Shown one piece after another: positions 57,801 to 64,000 of a stretch of DNA of 64,000 nucleotides. The notes below the pieces were generated by a model that saw only the letters and a program-made list of their open reading frames with translations, had not been told where the DNA came from and did not search any database. The DNA is taken from contig CP092865.1 in the NCBI GenBank assembly GCA_030710605.1, positions 141,443,282-141,507,281 on the forward strand, written 5' to 3'. This DNA is from Cordylochernes scorpioides (taxonomy: Eukaryota > Arthropoda > Arachnida > Pseudoscorpiones > Chernetidae). How positions within the stretch are numbered: the first letter of the stretch is position 1; the number at the start of each line of letters is the position of its first letter. The translations under genes were made by a program, and so were the position numbers.

Positions 57801-58829
57801 TTTGACATTGATTTTACCCAGAATGGGTACCACGGTACCATCATAAGTTCTTACAATAATACTCGCTTTTTCCAATTTCAAGTGTTGAAGACTATTTTTA
57901 AAATCCTTTTCTGATATCAGTGTTAGACCACTACCCGTATCCATTTCAAATTTAATAAAGTTTCCTTCTACTTTTAACTCCATCAGATAGGGAGGGTCAC
58001 TTGAGGCAAAATTAATTTTATACTCAGGTATCGTCACGCTTATAATTTTCTGGACATACTCTTCCTCCTCTTCTTGGTCTCCTATCTGATGTATATTTCC
58101 CGGCTGATTCTGATGTTGCCTTAGATTTCTTCTACTGCTCCAACATATTGAGGCAATGTGTCCTTTTTTATTACACTTGAAGCATATCGCCTCCTTAAAT
58201 CTACATAGTTCTTTATGCTGTTTACCACAATGTTTACATTTGCCATTCTGGAAATTTGATTCAACCTTGCGTTCCATCCTCAACTTATCTACACAATCTT
58301 CACCCTGCTCCAAGTGAAATAATTTTGTATTTTTCTCGGCCGCTTCCATAGATAATGCTATCTCAATTACTTTAGCTAAAGAAATGTCGCCCTCCGACAA
58401 AATTCTATTTTGTATTTTGGCATTATATAATCCACAAACCATTTTATCACGTAAAGAATCCTCCAGAAAATTTCCAAAGTTGCATGAGGAAGCCAAACGC
58501 TTAATTTCCACCAAGTAATCCGAGATGCTTTCTTCCTTTAATTGCATTCTTTTAAAAAAAATGAACCTCTCTACTACAATTGAGCGCTTTGGAGAGAAGT
58601 GCCTTTTCAAGATATCTATTAGGTTATCAAAAGTTTTATCTTTAGGTAGAATAGGACTGCACAAATTCTTCAAAACACCATATGTTTTACTTCCCATGAG
58701 GGTTAGGAGATAAGCCTTTTTCTTCTCATCCCCTTCCTCCTCCAATATGAGAAACTGTTCCAATCGTTCATAAAACGTTTCAAAAGTTTCAGTTTCCTCA
58801 TTATATTCCTTAAATTGGTAACTAGCCTT
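54843..58829 (-). CDS. Gypsy-5B Gag-Pol, open but start codon lost
   Basis: The frame is open for the full length with no stop or shift. The initiator, ATG in 5A and 5C, is AAG here (58827-58829); an in-frame TTG at 58763 is the next possible near-cognate start and the first ATG lies about 41 codons in. Counting from 58763: CKHC/CFKC zinc knuckles at about 175 and 192, protease DTGS about 274, RT MPFGLANAP about 524 and YIDD about 552, RNase H TDASQ about 701 and TDHKPL about 766, HHCC about 918-949, DDE in VDSHSK (about 994), SDNGPQF (about 1034) and LAERA (about 1069). About 1328 codons in total. Without a start it is probably silent unless another start is used. Confidence 0.88.
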   Translation of the reverse strand, partial: KASYQFKEYNEETETFETFYERLEQFLILEEEGDEKKKAYLLTLMGSKTYGVLKNLCSPILPKDKTFDNLIDILKRHFSPKRSIVVERFIFFKRMQLKEESISDYLVEIKRLASSCNFGNFLEDSLRDKMVCGLYNAKIQNRILSEGDISLAKVIEIALSMEAAEKNTKLFHLEQGEDCVDKLRMERKVESNFQNGKCKHCGKQHKELCRFKEAICFKCNKKGHIASICWSSRRNLRQHQNQPGNIHQIGDQEEEEEYVQKIISVTIPEYKINFASSDPPYLMELKVEGNFIKFEMDTGSGLTLISEKDFKNSLQHLKLEKASIIVRTYDGTVVPILGKINVKVECQDITYKLRALVVKGEKRALMGREWINRLKLGCFAVKHMPVEITIEEILKENQALFVETTEPIKGFTFSVNMCDVNPIFHKARPVPFAIRPAVTEALDKMVAKGYLCEVASSKWATPVVVVPKKNKEIRICCDFKVTLNKYLDTAAYPLPTQQDLFSTLAKGKYFSKLDLRNAYLQLEVDPGTRPLLTINTHKGLFRFKRMPFGLANAPSYFQSVMDRVLSGIGGVICYIDDVLIATASIEEHLALLKTIFARLAKYNIKLKKEKCLFLQKEIEYLGHLVTEEGIRPLDHKVQAIQKAKTPTNISELRSFLGLVNFYGKFIPNLPELLKPLHELLHKKRPWVWTEECGEAIDKCKNSITSERVLVPYDATLPLCLATDASQIGVGVVLSHIIEGQERPIMFASRTLSVAEQNYSQIEKEALAIIYGVTKFHQFIYGRKFILITDHKPLVTILGSRSGIPTLSTSRLQRWALILSAYTYDIKFRRTQDHGNADLLSRFPVGCEEIPRLNNVYALSYVEELPITAEEIATETEKDEVLSLAKFYTQQGWPEKVADHLRPYFQRKLELTVDGECLVWGMRVVIPPSLRIKMLNCLHETHSGMNKMKAVARSHFWWPNLDTQIEFLVNKCRSCQQSQDGPNKGKWQPWKWSTRPWQRIHIDFANKENINLLIVVDSHSKWIEAIPMRETTTRKTIEQLRRLFSSYGLPEELVSDNGPQFTGSEMKGFLEGNGIKQTLIPAYHPQSNGLAERAVRTIKTALDKNKRKIGDTIQDTLSKVLLAYRSTPHVTTGKTPSELFIGRALRTRVSLIHPSLASRVRDQQARQMKYDRRTHLEEFQIDDLVWCKNFRGGDKWIPGKIVGKKGTRVYTILIHGQVKAYHRDQIRKRWRNGEEDESGDGERQPEHSRGAGPSAIISEVVRDRGYMESLSPGLTSQRSDQDSEVQSDTDDGKSLEPLRSLDPEALKEEGPVLRRNPPRARRPPVRFRV

Positions 58830-58982
58830 TTTTTTTTCACTCTTTCTTAAATTTGCATCCTAAAACTTTGCAATTTGTGTCTTTTAAAATTTACTTTCAA
58901 TTATATGCAAAATCAAAGATATTTTCTAAAAATATTTACTTCAAAATTCGAGGGTACTTACTCTTATATCCTCGTCGCCAAA

Positions 58983-59182
58983 TGCAACATCTTCGTACAC
59001 ATTTATTTTTAGCAAATCTTTATTGTCTTAGTAAAGTCTGATACATCCTTTTATTGTTTATTTTCGGAACGCCAAAAAGTGACAAAAACAAATCAAAAAG
59101 GGATGATGATAACCTGCGTCTTGCAGATTAACATTTTCATAGAAACATATATATATACATATTTATTGCTAGCTATATATCA
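58983..59182 (-). repeat. Central shared LTR of dimer
   Basis: 200 bp. It serves as 5' LTR for 5B and 3' LTR for 5C, with a primer-binding site on its left (58968-58980) and the purine tract of 5C on its right (59183-59197). Confidence 0.93.
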
Positions 59183-59195
59183 CCATCTTCTCTCT

Positions 59196-62100
59196 TCAAA
59201 CTCGAAATCTCACAGGCGGTCTCCTCGCTCGAGGTGGGTTCCGCCTCAGGAAAGGACCCTCCTCTTTCAAGGCCTCGGGGTCCAGCGAGCGAAGAGGCTC
59301 CAATGACTTTCCATCGTCTGTATCACTCTGAACCTCTGAATCTTGATCCGACCGCTGGCTAGTTAGTCCTGGCGACAGCGACTCCATATAACCTCTGTCT
59401 CGTACAACCTCCGAGATTATGGCACTGGGACCTGCTCCTCTTGAGTGCTCGGGTTGACGCTCTCCATCTCCACTCTCATCTTCCTCACCATTCCTCCACC
59501 TTTTTCTAATTTGATCCCTGTGATAGGCCTTTACCTGTCCGTGGATCAAAATGGTGTAGACTCTAGTTCCCTTCTTGCCCACAATTTTTCCTGGGATCCA
59601 TTTATCACCACCTCTAAAGTTTTTACACCACACTAAATCATCTATCTGGAATTCTTCCAAATGGGTTCGCCGATCATACTTCATTTGCCTGGCTTGCTGG
59701 TCCCTAACTCTAGATGCCAAGCTGGGATGTATCAACGATACTCTGGTTCGAAGCGCACGCCCAATAAAGAGCTCTGATGGAGTCTTTCCCGTTGTCACAT
59801 GCGGGGTGCTTCGATATGCCAGAAGAACTTTTGATAAGGTGTCTTGAATGGTATCCCCAATTTTCCTTTTATTTTTATCCAGGGCAGTCTTAATTGTTCT
59901 AACCGCTCTTTCAGCCAAGCCATTACTTTGCGGGTGGTACGCCGGGATCAATGTTTGTTTAATTCCATTTCCTTCCAGAAAACCTTTCATTTCACTACCA
60001 GTAAACTGAGGTCCATTATCAGATACAAGTTCCTCCGGTAGACCATAGGAAGAAAAAAGTCGCCGTAGTTGCTCAATGGTTTTGCGTGTGGTGGTCTCTC
60101 TCATTGGGATGGCTTCGATCCACTTTGAATGACTATCTACTACTATTAATAAATTAATGTTTTCCTTATTTGCAAAATCAATGTGAATTCTTTGCCAAGG
60201 TCTGGTTGACCATTTCCAGGGTTGCCATTTTCCTTTATTTGGCCCATCCTGGGATTGCTGACAGCTTCTGCACTTATTTACCAAAAACTCGATTTGGGTA
60301 TCTAGATTTGGCCACCAAAAATGTGATCTTGCTACAGCCTTCATTTTGTTCATACCGGAATGAGTCTCATGAAGACAGTTCAACATTTTTATTCTGAGAG
60401 ATGGTGGAATGACAACTCTCATTCCCCAAACCAAACACTCCCCATCTACAGTTAGCTCAAGTTTCCTTTGAAAATAAGGTCTGAGGTGATCAGCCACCTT
60501 TTCAGGCCAGCCTTGCTGAGTATAAAATTTGGCCAATGAGAGCACTTCGTCTTTTTCAGTTTCCGTGGCAATTTCCTCTGCTGTGATCGGCAATTCTTCC
60601 ACATAGGATAAAGCATAGACATTATTTAATCTTGGAATTTCTTCACAGCCCACAGGAAAACGTGACAGAAGATCTGCATTCCCATGGTCTTGAGTTCTTC
60701 GAAATTTAATATCGTAAGTATAAGCTGACAAAATAAGCGCCCAACGCTGCAATCTTGAAGTAGATAAGGTGGGGATTCCTGATCTTGAGCCCAAAATGGT
60801 CACCAATGGCTTATGGTCTGTAATAAGAATAAATTTTCTTCCATAAATAAATTGATGAAACTTGGTAACTCCATAAATAATGGCTAGAGCCTCCTTCTCA
60901 ATCTGAGAATAATTTTGTTCTGCTACCGATAAAGTCCGTGAGGCAAACATAATCGGTCTCTCCTGGCCTTCTATAATATGTGACAACACAGCGCCCACTC
61001 CAATCTGCGATGCATCAGTGGCCAAACACAATGGCAAAGTCGCATCATAAGGGACTAGCACCCTCTCCGAGGTAATGCTATTCTTGCACTTGTCAATGGC
61101 CTCTCCACATTCCTTTGTCCAAACCCAAGGACGTTTTTTGTGAAGAAGCTCATGAAGAGGCTTCAAAAGCTCTGGCAAATTGGGTATGAACTTCCCATAA
61201 AAGTTTACCAAACCAAGAAATGACCTTAATTCAGAGATATTCGTAGGCGTTTTGGCCTTCTGTATTGCTTGTACCTTATGATCTAAAGGTCTGATGCCCT
61301 CTTCCGTGACAAGATGTCCTAAATATTCAATTTATTTTTGCAAAAATAGGCATTTTTCTTTCTTTAGTTTGATATTATACTTCGCCAAGCGAGCAAATAT
61401 AGTCTTCAACAACGCCAGATGTTCTTCAATTGATGCTGTGGCTATAAGGACATCATCAATATAACAAATTACGCCTCCTATACCTGACAAAACCCTATCC
61501 ATTACAGATTGAAAATAACTGGGCGCATTTGCCAATCCAAATGGCATTCTCTTAAACCTGAAAAGCCCTTTATGAGTATTTATCGTTAGTAACGGTCGGG
61601 TGCCTGGGTCCACCTCTAATTGCAGATAAGCGTTCCTCAAGTCCAATTTAGAAAAGTATTTTCCCTTGGCCAATGTGGAGAATAAATCTTGCTGTGTGGG
61701 AAGGGGATAGGCCGCAGTGTCCAAATATTTATTTAGAGTTACCTTGAAGTCGCAGCAAATTCTGATCTCTTTATTTTTCTTCGGCACTACAACCACTGGA
61801 GTGGCCCATTTACTGCTCGCCACCTCACATAGATAACCCTTAGCCACCATTTTGTCTAATGCTTCAGTAACTGCTGGCCTAATGGCGAAAGGCACCGGAC
61901 GAGCCTTATGGAAAATTGGATTCACATCACACATGTTTACTGAAAATGTGAAACCTTTTATTGGTTCAGTTGTCTCCACAAATAGGGCTTGATTTTCCTT
62001 CAAAATTTCCTCAATGATAATTTCCACAGGCATATGTTTTACCGCGAAACAGCCCAATTTCAATCTATTTATCCATTCTCTTCCCATCAAAGCCCTCTTT

Positions 62101-63183
62101 TCTCCTTTCACCACCAACGCTCTAAGTTTGTAAGTAATATCTTGACACTCCACTTTGACATTGATTTTACCCAGAATGGGTACCACGGTACCATCATAAG
62201 TTCTTACAATAATACTCGCTTTTTTCCAATTTCAAGTGTTGAAGACTATTTTTACAATCCTTTTCTGATATCAGTGTTAGACCACTACCCGTATCCATTT
62301 CAAATTTAATAAAGTTTCCTTCTACTTTTAACTCCATCAGATAGGGAGGGTCACTTGAGGCAAAATTAATTTTATACTCAGGTATCGTCACGCTTATAAT
62401 TTTCTGGACATACTCTTCCTCCTCTTCTTGGTCTCCTATCTGATGTATATTTCCCGGCTGATTCTGATGTTGCCTTAGATTTCTTCTACTGCTCCAACAT
62501 ATTGAGGCAATGTGTCCTTTTTTATTACACTTAAAGCATATCGCCTCCTTAAATCTACATAGTTCTTTATGCTGTTTACCACAATGTTTACATTTGCCAT
62601 TCTGGAAATTTGATTCAACCTTGCGTTCCATCCTCAACTTATCTACACAATCTTCACCCTGCTCCAAGTGAAATAATTTTGTATTTTTCTCGGCCGCTTC
62701 CAAAGATAATGCTATCTCAATTACTTTAGCTAAAGAAATGTCGCCCTCCGACAAAATTCTATTTTGTATTTTGGCATTATATAATCCACAAACCATTTTA
62801 TCACGTAAAGAATCCTCCAGAAAATTTCCAAAGTTGCATGAGGAAGCCAAACGCTTAATTTCCACCAAGTAATCCGAGATGCTTTCTTCCTTTAATTGCA
62901 TTCTTTTAAAAAAAATGAACCTCTCTACTACAATTGAGCGCTTTGGAGAGAAGTGCCTTTTCAAGATATCTATTAGGTTATCCAAAGTTTTATCTTTAGG
63001 TAGAATAGGACTGCACAAATTCTTCAAAACACCATATGTTTTACTTCCCATGAGGGTTAGGAGATAAGCCTTTTTCTTCTCATCCCCTGCCTCCTCCAAT
63101 ATGAGAAACTGTTCCAATCGTTCATAAAACGTTTCAAAAGTTTCAGTTTCCTCATTATATTCCTTAAATTGGTAACTAGCCAT
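59196..63183 (-). pseudogene. Gypsy-5C gag-pol with frameshift and stop
   Basis: ATG at 63183 is intact. An extra T in a run near 62220 shifts the frame, splitting Gag-protease (62194-63183) from Pol. A GAA-to-TAA change at 61332-61334 in the RT region, just after the catalytic YIDD, ends the middle piece (61332-62186). The rest, with connection, RNase H and integrase, is open to 59196. Domain motifs are as in 5B. The lesions do not overlap with those of 5A or 5B. Confidence 0.9.
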
Positions 63184-63335
63184 TTTTTTTCACTCTTTCT
63201 TAAATTTGCATCCTAAAACTTTGCAATTTGTGTCTTTTAAAATTTACTTTCAATTATATGCAAAATCAAAGATATTTTCTAAAAATATTTACTTCAAAAT
63301 TCGAGGGTACTTACTCTTATATCCTCGTCGCCAAA

Positions 63336-63572
63336 TGCAACATCTTCGTACACATTTATTTTTAGCAAATCTTTATTGTCTTAGTAAAGTCTGATACATC
63401 CTTTTATTGTTTATTTTCGGAACGCCAAAAAGTGACAAAAACAAATCAAAAAGGGATGATGATAACCTGCGTCTTGCAGATTAACATTTTCATAGAAACA
63501 TATATATATACATATTTATTGCTAGCTATATATCACATATATATATACATATTTATTGCTAGCTATATATCA
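63336..63572 (-). repeat. Right LTR of dimer with 37-bp duplicated end
   Basis: The standard LTR would end at 63535. The last 37 bp (CATATATATATACATATTTA...TATATATCA) are repeated at 63536-63572 before the ATCAT target duplication. Confidence 0.9.
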
Positions 63573-63577
63573 ATCAT

Positions 63578-63710
63578 CATCACAAGTTAATGTTTTGGTT
63601 CATGTAGGATATGTAAAATAACATATCTCAACAAAGCTACTAAATAAAGTTACGTCTCCATGATAAGTTAGTGATTCGTTGTTTTGTACAAGACACTAAC
63701 AAATCAAACA
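63578..63710 (+). repeat. 3' LTR of Gypsy-3, right part
   Basis: The remaining 133 bp after the second ATCAT, ending AAATCAAACA exactly as in the 5' LTR. AATAAA at 63643-63648. With the left part it totals 164 bp, equal to the 5' LTR. Confidence 0.92.
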
Positions 63711-63816
63711 AAGACCATGATCAAAAGAGGAGCCTCCCTTCAACGCCAGTAGTGAGACAAGATATGGAAGGGTGGTCAAGAAACCTCAAAGATTCTTGTA
63801 AAAGTAAGAGAGGAGA
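63711..63816 (+). pseudogene. Gypsy-4 pol C-terminus and purine tract
   Basis: Starts with the AAGAC duplication and continues the frame region left at 50244. A TRYGRVVKKPQRFL end with a stop at about 63798-63800, one frame off the upstream reading, is typical of Gypsy Pol tails. AAAGTAAGAGAGGAGA (63801-63816) looks like the polypurine tract. Confidence 0.7.
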
Positions 63817-64000
63817 TGTGCAGAGTATTAGGCTCAAAGATTGTAGAGCTCTGATAAGAAAAGTAATGATACTCTGCTGATGTATATATCTTTTGACTTG
63901 TAGAGATGCAAAGATATATTTTGATAGTTATTAAAATAATTTGTTTAGCCAAGCTGGTATTTTGTCCTGAATGACAACACAAGGGATAGGGCAAATCATT
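63817..64000 (+). repeat. Probable 3' LTR of Gypsy-4, partial
   Basis: Starts TGTGCAGAG right after the purine tract and runs off the window. No second copy is available for comparison, so the call rests on position alone. Confidence 0.45.

Larger units (their letters stand above)
54631..63572 (-). mobile_element. Gypsy-5B/5C tandem dimer with shared central LTR
   Basis: The order on the plus strand is LTR (54631-54829), internal 5B, LTR (58983-59182), internal 5C, LTR (63336-63572). It is flanked by ATCAT (54626-54630, 63573-63577), so the whole 8.94 kb occupies one target site in the Gypsy-3 LTR. The two internals are almost identical and share variants against 5A. The middle and right LTRs share variants (CATCC, CGGAACG) that the left lacks, which fits unequal exchange between LTRs after a single insertion. 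Confidence 0.93.
50245..63710 (+). mobile_element. Gypsy-3, complete, carrying a nested dimer
   Basis: Ty3/Gypsy element with 164-bp LTRs, flanked by AAGAC on both sides. Its own sequence is 50245-54630 plus 63578-63710; the rest is the Gypsy-5B/5C insertion in its 3' LTR. The two LTRs differ by one base (CTTCATG/CTCCATG), so insertion was recent. Confidence 0.92.

Noticed and set aside
63671-63880. Short independent gene at the right edge
   Set aside because: It spans the end of the Gypsy-3 LTR, the AAGAC duplication and the frameshifted tail of Gypsy-4 pol, so it is a chance frame across element borders.

Overview
The window is a block of repeats from a eukaryotic, almost certainly metazoan (invertebrate) genome. 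It is AT-rich, holds Ty3/Gypsy and BEL/Pao LTR retrotransposons, a non-LTR retrotransposon with an RNase H domain, Helitrons, fold-back elements with tRNA-like cores, and more than 25 kb of 95/96-bp satellite DNA. I see no host gene. An arthropod, possibly an arachnid, would fit the mix of families, but that is a guess.

Layout. 1-8382: a decayed Gypsy element (Gypsy-1) with a 564-bp Helitron in gag and a BEL/Pao element (BEL-1) in its 3' LTR. 8383-11690: 96-bp satellite. 11691-13295: four full and one partial 353-bp unit, each full unit with a tRNA-like sequence. 13296-14727: a BEL-type LTR, a satellite segment that switches orientation, and the same LTR inverted. 14728-21775: a segment also found at 46382-48790; here it is split by a 4.62-kb Helitron that carries a tRNA-Gly relic, a 189-bp palindrome and a gag/protease-only BEL element (BEL-2). 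21776-46054: macro-satellite in which a 326-bp LTR plus about 148 bp of retroelement tail recurs with blocks of inverted and direct monomers. A young Gypsy copy (Gypsy-5A, 36115-40664) sits inside it. 46055-49355: inverted LTR, second copy of the duplicated segment, and the RNase H end of the LINE. 49356-64000: a three-level nest. A truncated Gypsy (Gypsy-4) is interrupted by Gypsy-3 (intact 1350-aa Gag-Pol, target duplication AAGAC), whose 3' LTR is interrupted by a tandem dimer, LTR-internal-LTR-internal-LTR (Gypsy-5B/5C, target duplication ATCAT).

How it fits together. The insertion order can be read from target-site duplications and from an empty site preserved in the duplicated segment. 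Gypsy-3 is the only element with a fully open Gag-Pol beginning with ATG. The three Gypsy-5 copies are almost identical, but each is disabled by different small lesions. The satellite appears to have grown by unequal exchange in steps of whole monomers after a BEL-type LTR was caught inside it. The most unusual structures are the shared-LTR dimer, the Helitron that seems to have run past a damaged terminator, and the LTR-bearing, orientation-switching macro-satellite.
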